A stretch of DNA of 5,153 nt from Methanomassiliicoccales archaeon PtaU1.Bin030. GTDB taxonomy: Archaea > Thermoplasmatota > Thermoplasmata > Methanomassiliicoccales > Methanomassiliicoccaceae. The stretch lies in the NCBI GenBank assembly GCA_002067635.1, contig MVRB01000230.1:1-5153 (forward strand), given 5' to 3'. Each line of letters opens with the position of its first letter. The first letter of the stretch is position 1. Both the position numbers and the translations under genes were made by a program. Positions 1-4,745 of the stretch are shown in pieces. The notes under the pieces were generated by a model, which was not told the DNA's origin, did not search any database, and saw only the letters and a list, made by a program, of their open reading frames with translations.

Positions 1-279
1 GCTACCGGTCAGGGCAGCCTTGATCATGGCATAGGCACAGCCCACCCCGGAATCGACGGTTATCGCGGCCACGGGGCAGTTCACCTGACAGGCCCCGCAC
101 TCCATGCATCTTTCGGGCGCGGCCATCCGTGCCCTGGTCCCGGAAGGGACGAACACTCCATGCGGGCAGACCTCTGAGCAGCGGCCGCAATTGATGCACT
201 TTCCCGGATAGAACCTCAGCGTATTGATGGCGTTACCCTCGGCCTCCTTCGTTCCCATCATCAACGGTATCTCCATCAT
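1..279 (-). CDS. hgcB: HgcB, two-cluster [4Fe-4S] ferredoxin of mercury methylation (3' end cut by window)
   Basis: HgcB is the ferredoxin partner of HgcA; it is thought to supply low-potential electrons that return the HgcA corrinoid to Co(I), and to hand Hg(II) to it. The reading frame runs open from the ATG to the window edge (93 codons, no stop seen). Two CX2CX2CX3C motifs are visible: Cys28/31/34/38 and Cys58/61/64/68, each followed by Pro as in bacterial-type 2[4Fe-4S] ferredoxins. The next stretch VGCAYAMI (Cys81) matches the conserved lone cysteine region that sets HgcB apart from generic ferredoxins. The C-terminal vicinal cysteine pair expected of HgcB would lie beyond the window. 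The start overlaps the hgcA stop by one base (TGATG), and a strong ribosome binding site lies within the end of hgcA. A second ATG follows immediately at 276, so the start is uncertain by one codon. Confidence 0.95.
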   Translation of the reverse strand, partial: MMEIPLMMGTKEAEGNAINTLRFYPGKCINCGRCSEVCPHGVFVPSGTRARMAAPERCMECGACQVNCPVAAITVDSGVGCAYAMIKAALTGS

Positions 280-1286
280 CAGAACCACCTCCAATACATC
301 GCTCCCGATATCGCCAGCATCGACAGGCCAATGATCAACAAGGCCACCATGACAGGAATCCAGCGGAATATCTCCTTCCTCACACCCGTTCTTGAGGTAT
401 AGGTGGTGCATCCCGTGAAGTTCAGAGCCATGTAGCCGACCACGGACGACATGACCAGAGCGACAGCGGGCACCAGAAAGACCAGGGCCAGGCCGCTCAC
501 GTTGCCATCGAGCGTGATCTTGGCGATGAACGGGAGTGAAAGCAACGCCCCCAGGATCAGCCCCTTGGAGGAGAAATCACTGGTCGGGAGGTGAGGAAGG
601 AGGAGAGGAAAGAGGACTGCCCCTCCCAGCACCGTGACCACCGAGGCTAGGGCTCCCAGGGTCCCGGCTATGAGGAACAGGATTATCGATACGGGGATGA
701 GGTACTTCAGGGACAGCATGACCTCCACGGGGGTCAGCACAGCGCGTTCCCTCCATGGGAACGTCACCCTCCTCATCTCCGGCGTCGCCTTCCCCGTTCT
801 CATGTACTCCTTGAGGTCAGTTGCCCTGATGGGGCCGTAGGACACAGAGAAGCCGGTGCTCCTCTTCACCTGATGGGCGGCTACGCCCGGGGCCCCCAGC
901 TGCGGAAGTATGAGCTGCCGGTGCTCCACCACCTTGTCAAGGCCGGTCACCTCTATCCGGTGGATGAGCTCCTCCGTTCCGAAGGTGCCTTTCCCGGCCG
1001 CGCACCACACGTTCACGCCCTTGGTATCGAGGACCAGGATGTAACAGTCCGTTCCTGCGAGCGAGGAGCGCAGGGCATCGAAGCTCAGGGAGTAGTTGGC
1101 CGATACCAGGACCGGGGACCATTGGTCGGGCGAACCCAGTCTGTAAAGTCCTGGCACTACCTTATGGCCCATCCTGTTGAGCCCGAGCCGGGCCTGGAGA
1201 TGGTCGAGACGATCGCGGGCGGTGAGGGCCGAGGTGGTGGTCACTATATCATCGGTCAAGGATCTCCCCTCACTCGCCACCAACAT
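279..1286 (-). CDS. hgcA: HgcA, corrinoid-dependent mercury methyltransferase (membrane protein)
   Basis: HgcA transfers a methyl group from its corrinoid to Hg(II), forming methylmercury, at the cytoplasmic face of the membrane. The product is 335 aa, close to the roughly 340 aa usual for the family. The N-terminal corrinoid-binding domain (about 15-165) contains TTTSALTARDRL, PVLVSANY and the diagnostic cap-helix motif NVWCAAGK at 92-99; Cys95 is the expected lower cobalt ligand. The C-terminal part has about five hydrophobic segments (roughly 186-208, 209-231, 241-257, 264-289, 307-329), and FTGCTTYTS before the last one is also family-typical. The start is uncertain. The ATG at 1286 gives a 17-nt overlap with the upstream gene but no well-spaced ribosome binding site; a TTG at 1259 has GGGGAG 4 nt upstream and would shorten the protein by 9 residues without touching the conserved domain. 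hgcB follows with a 1-nt overlap. The natural, non-mercury role of HgcAB is unknown. Confidence 0.96.
   Translation of the reverse strand: MLVASEGRSLTDDIVTTTSALTARDRLDHLQARLGLNRMGHKVVPGLYRLGSPDQWSPVLVSANYSLSFDALRSSLAGTDCYILVLDTKGVNVWCAAGKGTFGTEELIHRIEVTGLDKVVEHRQLILPQLGAPGVAAHQVKRSTGFSVSYGPIRATDLKEYMRTGKATPEMRRVTFPWRERAVLTPVEVMLSLKYLIPVSIILFLIAGTLGALASVVTVLGGAVLFPLLLPHLPTSDFSSKGLILGALLSLPFIAKITLDGNVSGLALVFLVPAVALVMSSVVGYMALNFTGCTTYTSRTGVRKEIFRWIPVMVALLIIGLSMLAISGAMYWRWF
285..292 (-). promoter_or_regulatory. Shine-Dalgarno site of hgcB
   Basis: Reading GGAGGTGG on the minus strand, this is an almost full match to the archaeal anti-Shine-Dalgarno complement GGAGGTGA. It lies inside the last codons of hgcA, 5 nt from the ATG at 279 and 8 nt from the ATG at 276. 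It indicates efficient, translationally coupled synthesis of HgcB with HgcA. Confidence 0.8.
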
Positions 1287-1545
1287 CCTGAAACAGATCG
1301 CCGAAGCGGTCCTTCACCACGCTGGAGATCTCCTCGTTCTTTATGAGATAGATGCAGCAGACCTTGCCATCCTTCTCCCTGGTCACGACCGAGAGCTTAT
1401 CACCAGGGGCCAATCCCGCCTTCTTCCTTATCTCCTTGGGTAGAACCATCTGCCCCCTCTCGTCTATAGTGACTATGGCCGCGACCGTGACCTCGCTCCT
1501 GATGGGAACCTCGCAGCACTTCTCCTTCTTTCGTCCCTTTATCAT
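1270..1545 (-). CDS. AbrB/MazE/SpoVT-type DNA-binding protein with two Cys-Cys pairs, upstream of hgcA
   Basis: This is a likely transcriptional regulator of the hgcAB unit, of 91 aa. Residues about 23-56 form the swapped-hairpin AbrB signature, with VTIDERGQMVLPKEIRKKAG followed by PGDKL. The only cysteines are two vicinal pairs, Cys10-Cys11 in the short lysine-rich N-terminus and Cys63-Cys64 (VCC) directly after the DNA-binding domain. Such pairs suit binding of thiophilic metals or metalloids, or a redox role; sensing is an inference. The ATG at 1545 was chosen because a TATA-like element sits about 28 nt upstream, which fits a leaderless message, and because no ribosome binding site is present. 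The frame is open further upstream, to an ATG at 1611 and even 1659, which would add a Cys-rich stretch (CCLSCASC), but those starts run through the promoter-like AT-rich DNA. Its end overlaps the start chosen for hgcA by 17 nt, so the three genes are probably co-transcribed. From memory, similar small AbrB-like proteins occur beside hgcAB in other genomes. Confidence 0.88.
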   Translation of the reverse strand: MIKGRKKEKCCEVPIRSEVTVAAIVTIDERGQMVLPKEIRKKAGLAPGDKLSVVTREKDGKVCCIYLIKNEEISSVVKDRFGDLFQDVGGE

Positions 1546-1567
1546 ACAGCTAGCGCATGATAGGCAA

Positions 1568-1584
1568 CATATATGAATTTTCTG
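1568..1584 (-). promoter_or_regulatory. Putative archaeal BRE/TATA promoter of the regulator-hgcA-hgcB unit
   Basis: On the minus strand the sequence reads CAGAAAATTCATATATG. The purine-rich AGAAAA resembles a TFB recognition element, and TTCATATA (1577-1570) an archaeal TATA box. The box centre is about 28 nt from the ATG at 1545, the distance expected if transcription starts at or next to the start codon (leaderless). It is the most AT-rich point of an otherwise GC-rich window. The assignment rests on spacing and composition only. Confidence 0.55.
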
Positions 1585-1592
1585 AATTTTCT
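1575..1592. repeat. Perfect 9-bp tandem direct repeat over the hgc-side promoter (candidate operator)
   Basis: GAATTTTCT occurs twice head to tail (1575-1583 and 1584-1592), and a weaker relative, GATTATCAC, follows. One copy overlaps the TATA/BRE-like element, and the second lies just upstream of it. A protein bound here could block or recruit the basal factors. Either the AbrB-like protein or the divergent Lrp-type protein could be the ligand. AT-richness alone could produce such a repeat, so the regulatory reading is tentative. Confidence 0.45.
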
Positions 1593-1618
1593 GATTATCA
1601 CGAAACGGCATGATCAAC

Positions 1619-1631
1619 GATAAATGATAAC
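1619..1631 (+). promoter_or_regulatory. Possible TATA-like element for the Lrp-type regulator
   Basis: GATAAATGATAAC lies about 27-39 nt before the ATG at 1658, and no ribosome binding site lies between them, so a leaderless or very short-leader message is plausible. TGATAA (1625-1630) is also the inverse of TTATCA at 1595-1600, and ATGATCA/ATGATAA recur 14 bp apart (1610, 1624), so the site could equally be an operator. The match to an archaeal TATA box is weak. Confidence 0.3.
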
Positions 1632-1657
1632 CCGCCAATGCTCCATACTGAGCGCCC

Positions 1658-2569
1658 ATGGACGAGATCGACGTAACCCTTTGCCGCCTCCTGATCTACA
1701 ACTCCCGGATGTCCTACTCCGAGCTGGCCAGGGCCGCGGGGATCAGCGTGCAGACCGCCCATCGCCGCATCCAGGAGCTTGTATCGCTAGGGGTCATCGC
1801 CAGGTTCAATGCTTCCTTCTCGGCCAGAGCGTACCGTTCCACCTGGGTCCTGGTCCATGGGCCATCCCAGGCACCGTCGATGGAGCGCGTGCTGGAGGAT
1901 CTGAACGGCGAGAAGGAGATGGACATGGTGATGGTGTCCTCAGGCAAGTACCTCTACATCTCTGGCACTGTTCTGGACCCCGGCCGCATCAACAGGTTCA
2001 CGACCGCGGTGACGAAGATAGCGAAACTGGTGCGCCCCGAGGTGGGCGTGGTCTACAACCCATCGCTGATGGACATCGAGGAGGATGCCACCATTTACCC
2101 GTTGGATCTCAAGATCGTGTCAGCCCTGAAGTATGATTCCCGGAGGCCGATCACCGAGGTTGCGCGGGAGCTGGGGCTAGCGCCGCGGACGGTAAACAGG
2201 CATATATCCCGCCTCATGAAGAGCATGCTCGTACACTTTGCCTACGAGTGGTATCCACAGCGGTCCGGGGACATCATCAGCGCCATCCATCTTAATATCA
2301 GGGAAGGGCAGGACCCGAAGAAGGTGGCAGTAGCGCTGGTGCGGCGGCTGTCGACACGGGAGATCATAACCTACAACTTCAGCGACCGGCCGGAAACGAT
2401 CATATCCATGGTGTGGAGCCCCAGCATCCATGAGCTGAACAACCTGGTCCTGGAGCTGGAGAGGGACGGGATCTTCAAGGAGGTTGTGCCGCGGGTGGTC
2501 CTTGATGCCCGATACTATGAGGGGATCAAAAGCAGCATCCCATCCAATGTCCAGTACGGTCCGAGATAG
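1658..2569 (+). CDS. Tandem winged-helix transcriptional regulator, Lrp/AsnC-like, internally duplicated
   Basis: This 303-aa protein has two helix-turn-helix modules of the Lrp/AsnC type. The first is at about 3-50 (DEIDVTLCRLLIYNSRMSY, then SELARAAGISVQTAHRRIQEL and a wing GVIARFN). The second is at about 148-192 (LDLKIVSALKYDSRRPITEV, then ARELGLAPRTVNRHISRLM). Each is followed by an alpha/beta stretch of roughly 75-90 residues (about 60-140 and 205-282) that may be a degenerate ligand-sensing or dimerisation half, giving an HTH-sensor-HTH-sensor plan in one chain. A single Cys (Cys9) argues against thiol-metal sensing. The ATG at 1658 is the first in frame; no Shine-Dalgarno precedes it. 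The gene is divergent from the AbrB-hgcAB unit across about 110 bp, so it may control that unit, itself, or both, but nothing in the sequence proves this. It ends with TAG. The regulated process is unknown. Confidence 0.9.
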   Translation: MDEIDVTLCRLLIYNSRMSYSELARAAGISVQTAHRRIQELVSLGVIARFNASFSARAYRSTWVLVHGPSQAPSMERVLEDLNGEKEMDMVMVSSGKYLYISGTVLDPGRINRFTTAVTKIAKLVRPEVGVVYNPSLMDIEEDATIYPLDLKIVSALKYDSRRPITEVARELGLAPRTVNRHISRLMKSMLVHFAYEWYPQRSGDIISAIHLNIREGQDPKKVAVALVRRLSTREIITYNFSDRPETIISMVWSPSIHELNNLVLELERDGIFKEVVPRVVLDARYYEGIKSSIPSNVQYGPR

Positions 2570-2585
2570 GTTCGGAGGTGCAATA

Positions 2586-2605
2586 TTTCCCGGACCTCCG
2601 GGAAA
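2586..2605 (+). other. Perfect 8-bp stem-loop downstream of the Lrp-type regulator
   Basis: TTTCCCGG (2586-2593) and CCGGGAAA (2598-2605) pair perfectly around the 4-nt loop ACCT, starting 17 nt after the regulator's stop codon. It may act as a 3' mRNA stabiliser, a processing site or part of a termination region. There is no T-run after it, and archaeal termination depends mainly on T-tracts rather than hairpins, so I do not call it an intrinsic terminator. Confidence 0.5.
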
Positions 2606-2693
2606 AGTTGTACGTGGTGGGCTCTCCAGGGACATTATTTCTCCCGAGCCCTTGACGGGGAATGAAGAAGGGAGCAGGCTATCACGGCACATA

Positions 2694-2699
2694 AGGTGA
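2694..2699 (+). promoter_or_regulatory. Shine-Dalgarno site deciding the membrane protein start
   Basis: AGGTGA lies 5 nt before the ATG at 2705. The in-frame GTG at 2696 falls inside this motif, so it is part of the ribosome binding site rather than the start codon. Confidence 0.6.
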
Positions 2700-2704
2700 A
2701 TGAG

Positions 2705-3115
2705 ATGAGAACATACCTCACTAGATGGATGAGCGTGCTCATCCTGCTATCGTGCGTCCAGGCGGCCCTGAGGATCTTCTTCGCGGTGGGCCTGACCGGA
2801 AGCCTGGGCGCAGAGACCCAGCAGCAAATAATGAACATGGTGGACAGCCCTCTGGAGGATTGGACGGCGACCATAACGCTGCCATTCTTCGTCCTGGGGG
2901 TATCTGGGGCGGTCGCCGCTGGCGGGCTCCTCCTGAACAGGGGCTGGGGCGTCTACGGAACCGCCGCTGTGTCCCTTGCCACGATCGCCTACGACCTTTG
3001 GGCGGCCTTGGCCATCCAGCCCTCGGCGCTCTTCGGGATGGTCGTCCCCATGGCGTTCCTCATCTACGCGGTCGGTATCTGGGGACGCGGGAATCACCGC
3101 ACGGTGGTGAGCTGA
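2705..3115 (+). CDS. Small four-helix membrane protein of unknown function
   Basis: I do not recognise the family. The 136-aa product has four predicted membrane helices (about 8-31, 57-77, 81-103, 107-127), a polar loop of about 25 residues between the first two (containing AETQQQIMNMVDSPLEDW), and short positively charged ends (MRTYLTRW at the start; RGNHRTVVS at the end). This plan resembles small integral membrane proteins of the DoxX or DUF type, but no catalytic or metal-binding motif is seen. The start is set by the AGGTGA just upstream; a GTG at 2696 would add three residues. Its TGA stop overlaps the ATG of the flavodoxin gene by one base, so the two are co-translated and the flavodoxin might work at the membrane beside it. 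That partnership is inferred from gene order alone. Confidence 0.8.
   Translation: MRTYLTRWMSVLILLSCVQAALRIFFAVGLTGSLGAETQQQIMNMVDSPLEDWTATITLPFFVLGVSGAVAAGGLLLNRGWGVYGTAAVSLATIAYDLWAALAIQPSALFGMVVPMAFLIYAVGIWGRGNHRTVVS
3103..3110 (+). promoter_or_regulatory. Shine-Dalgarno site of the flavodoxin gene
   Basis: GGTGGTGA lies inside the end of the membrane protein gene, 4 nt before the ATG at 3115. It selects this start in a frame that is otherwise open for about 130 codons further upstream. Confidence 0.6.
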
Positions 3116-3642
3116 TGAGGGTGCTGGTGGCGTTCGGAAGCAAGTACGGGTCTACCGCCAGTCTGGCCGGGTTCATAGGGGAGGAGCTTAGGAGCAGGGG
3201 CTATGAGGTCGATGTCGTCGACCTGCGGCTCGATCCTGATCCAGAGGTCGAGAGCTATGACATCATCGTGCTGGGAAGTCCGGTGTTCGTGGGAAAATGG
3301 ACCAGGGAGGCGAGGCGCTTCCTGGAGAGCAACGGTGCGCAACTGTGCGAACGCAAGGTGGCCCTGTTCGTGAGCTGCAGCGATGTCCTGTTCCCTGAGA
3401 AGATCGAGTCCGGGAGGAAGATGTACCTGGAGGACGTCGCAGCGTCCGTCCCCGGCCTCCGGCCAGTGTCGCTAGGGATGTTCGGCGGCGTCATCGACTT
3501 CTCCAGGTACGGCGCCCTTACCAAGGCGCTCCTGGCAGGGGTAGGGACCAAGAAGCAGCTGGCGGGAAGGGGGATCGATGTGACCAGCCCCTACGACTAC
3601 CGCGACTGGGAGCAGGTCAGGAGCTGGGCCAGGGCTTTGTAG
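3115..3642 (+). CDS. Flavodoxin-domain protein, HemG-like (FMN-binding)
   Basis: The 175-aa product is a single flavodoxin fold. The opening strand MRVLVAFGSKYGSTASLA contains an FMN phosphate loop (GSKYGST, 8-14), followed by a helix and the strand VDVVDL; YDIIVLGSPVFVGKW (48-62) is the second FMN-contact strand and loop. Length, the late GMFGGVIDFSRY segment and the ending DWEQVRSWA resemble HemG-type protoporphyrinogen oxidases (about 180 aa) and related Flavodoxin_5 proteins. HemG passes electrons to a quinone. In an archaeon that makes heme, if at all, by the siroheme route, a protoporphyrinogen substrate is doubtful, so a general FMN redox or electron-transfer role is safer. Cys78 and Cys89 are its only cysteines. 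It is coupled to the membrane protein gene by a TGATG overlap. It ends with TAG and converges on proB with 8 bp between stop codons. Confidence 0.92.
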   Translation: MRVLVAFGSKYGSTASLAGFIGEELRSRGYEVDVVDLRLDPDPEVESYDIIVLGSPVFVGKWTREARRFLESNGAQLCERKVALFVSCSDVLFPEKIESGRKMYLEDVAASVPGLRPVSLGMFGGVIDFSRYGALTKALLAGVGTKKQLAGRGIDVTSPYDYRDWEQVRSWARAL

Positions 3643-3650
3643 GGAGCGCA

Positions 3651-4745
3651 TCAGTCATGGAACACGATGTTCTCATGGCTGATCACCGCGTTCCCGTTAC
3701 CGTTCTTCCCGGCGGCCTTCTCCTCCCTGCACTTCGCTATCCTGGACTGCATCTCCGCAGAGGAGACGTTGGCCAGCCCCTTGGCGAAGGAGCCTATGCG
3801 GACGACATCGCCCTTCTTGAACTTGCCCTCTACGGAGATTATGCCACACGGGAGCAGGGAGCCACCGTCACGGAGGGCCCGCTCGGCCCCCTCGTCGACG
3901 ATGATCTTTCCACGGGGACAGGCGAAGAGTATCCATCGCTCCCTGTTGGTATAGTGGGATTGCGCGGTGAAGAGGGTCCCCAGCTCCTCGCCCCTGGTGA
4001 CGCGCACGATCACGTTGGGGGTTCGCCCATTAGCTATCACCATGTTGCACCCTGACTGCATGGCTATGCGGGCGGCGTTGATCTTGGTCCGCATTCCCCC
4101 AGTGGACCTTTCCTTCTTCTTCTCCCCGGCGATCCTCTCCAGGTCCTTGGTGATCTCGTCCACCGTGGGGATGAGCTTGGCGTCCTTGTCGGCCTCAGGG
4201 TTGCGGTCGTAAAGGCCGTCCACGTCCGTGAGCAGGATGAGCAGGTCCGCATCCATCTTGCTGGCCACCAGCGCGGAGAGCTTATCGTTGTCGCCGAAGA
4301 TCTCCTCTATCTCATCGGTGGCTATGACATCGTTCTCGTTGACGATGGGTACGACCCCCAGCCGGAACATCTCGTCCAGCGCCTTGCGGAGATCCAGATA
4401 GCGGGCGCGATCGGAGAACGCCCCGTAGGTGAGCAGGACCTGACCCACGCTCTTGCCGTACCTGCGGAAAGCATCCCTCCACGCGAGCATCAGCGTGGCC
4501 TGGCCGACTGCGGCGCAGGCCTGCTTCATGGCCACGTCCTTCTTCTTGCCGTCCAGGGAAAGCTCAGAGGAACCTGAGCCTATCGCTCCAGAGGTCACCA
4601 CGATGCTCTGTATGCCATCCTGGTCCAGCTCTGCCACCTGCCGGGCCACATCATCTATGTATGACTGGTCCACGGTGCCATCGTCCTTGCAGATGGTGTT
4701 GGTACCTATCTTGATGACGATGCGCCGGGGGTGGAGGTCCCTCAT
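3651..4745 (-). CDS. proB: Glutamate 5-kinase with C-terminal PUA domain
   Basis: ProB phosphorylates L-glutamate with ATP to gamma-glutamyl phosphate, the first committed step of proline synthesis in the cytoplasm. The 364-aa length is typical. The amino-acid-kinase domain (about 7-260) shows the nucleotide-binding start VIKIGTNT (10-17), TSGAIGSG (51-58), the substrate loop NENDV (136-140), FGDNDKLSALVA (150-161), LLTDVDGLYDRNP (171-183) and STGGMRTKINAA (214-225, with the conserved Lys221). A PUA domain follows (about 276-362) with GKIIVDEGA, SLLPCGI and a closing AVISHENIVF. An unusual lysine-rich KKKER insert precedes the STGGM loop, and a KNGNGN linker lies near the end. The start ATG overlaps the proA stop (ATGA), so the two are translationally coupled, as suits enzymes that pass on an unstable acyl phosphate. 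Feedback inhibition by proline is usual for the family but cannot be read here. Confidence 0.96.
   Translation of the reverse strand: MRDLHPRRIVIKIGTNTICKDDGTVDQSYIDDVARQVAELDQDGIQSIVVTSGAIGSGSSELSLDGKKKDVAMKQACAAVGQATLMLAWRDAFRRYGKSVGQVLLTYGAFSDRARYLDLRKALDEMFRLGVVPIVNENDVIATDEIEEIFGDNDKLSALVASKMDADLLILLTDVDGLYDRNPEADKDAKLIPTVDEITKDLERIAGEKKKERSTGGMRTKINAARIAMQSGCNMVIANGRTPNVIVRVTRGEELGTLFTAQSHYTNRERWILFACPRGKIIVDEGAERALRDGGSLLPCGIISVEGKFKKGDVVRIGSFAKGLANVSSAEMQSRIAKCREEKAAGKNGNGNAVISHENIVFHD

Larger units (their letters stand above)
2570..2704. other. Intergenic region between the Lrp-type regulator and the membrane protein gene
   Basis: This 135-bp stretch holds no convincing gene. It contains the stem-loop at 2586-2605, an orphan GGAGGTG at 2574-2580 with no ATG, GTG or TTG at a usable distance, and a weak TATA-like ATTATTT at 2634-2640 that could serve the next gene with a leader of about 40 nt. 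A ribosome binding site for the membrane protein closes it. Confidence 0.6.

Noticed and set aside
873..1346. Long plus-strand reading frame opposite hgcA
   Set aside because: It is antisense to the strongly conserved HgcA corrinoid domain; its protein is low-complexity, Arg/Gly/Pro-rich and without a recognisable motif.
1543..1659. Antitoxin (MazE-type) reading of the AbrB-like gene as half of a toxin-antitoxin pair
   Set aside because: No toxin-sized gene adjoins it; the next gene is hgcA, and the Cys pairs are not an antitoxin feature.
1624..2136. Plus-strand frame of 170 codons inside the Lrp-type gene
   Set aside because: It is a frame-shifted reading of the winged-helix gene, Gly/Arg/His-rich, with no ribosome binding site.
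1658..2569. Lrp-type protein as a siroheme decarboxylase (AhbA/AhbB), which also has Lrp-like HTH folds
   Set aside because: The AhbA/B sequence pattern is not seen; both HTH modules look like genuine DNA-binding helices, and there are no heme-pathway neighbours.
2643..2660. Second stem-loop CCCG...CGGG in the spacer
   Set aside because: There are only four pairs with a long loop, which is expected by chance in GC-rich DNA.
2177..2692. Minus-strand frame of 171 codons opposite the end of the Lrp-type gene and the spacer
   Set aside because: It is antisense to a well-supported gene, with atypical Pro/Arg/His composition and no motif or start signal.
2725..3114. Upstream 130-codon extension of the flavodoxin
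   Set aside because: The frame is open but encodes Arg/Gly/Pro-rich sequence in the wrong frame of the membrane protein; the flavodoxin's first beta strand and ribosome binding site fix the start at 3115.
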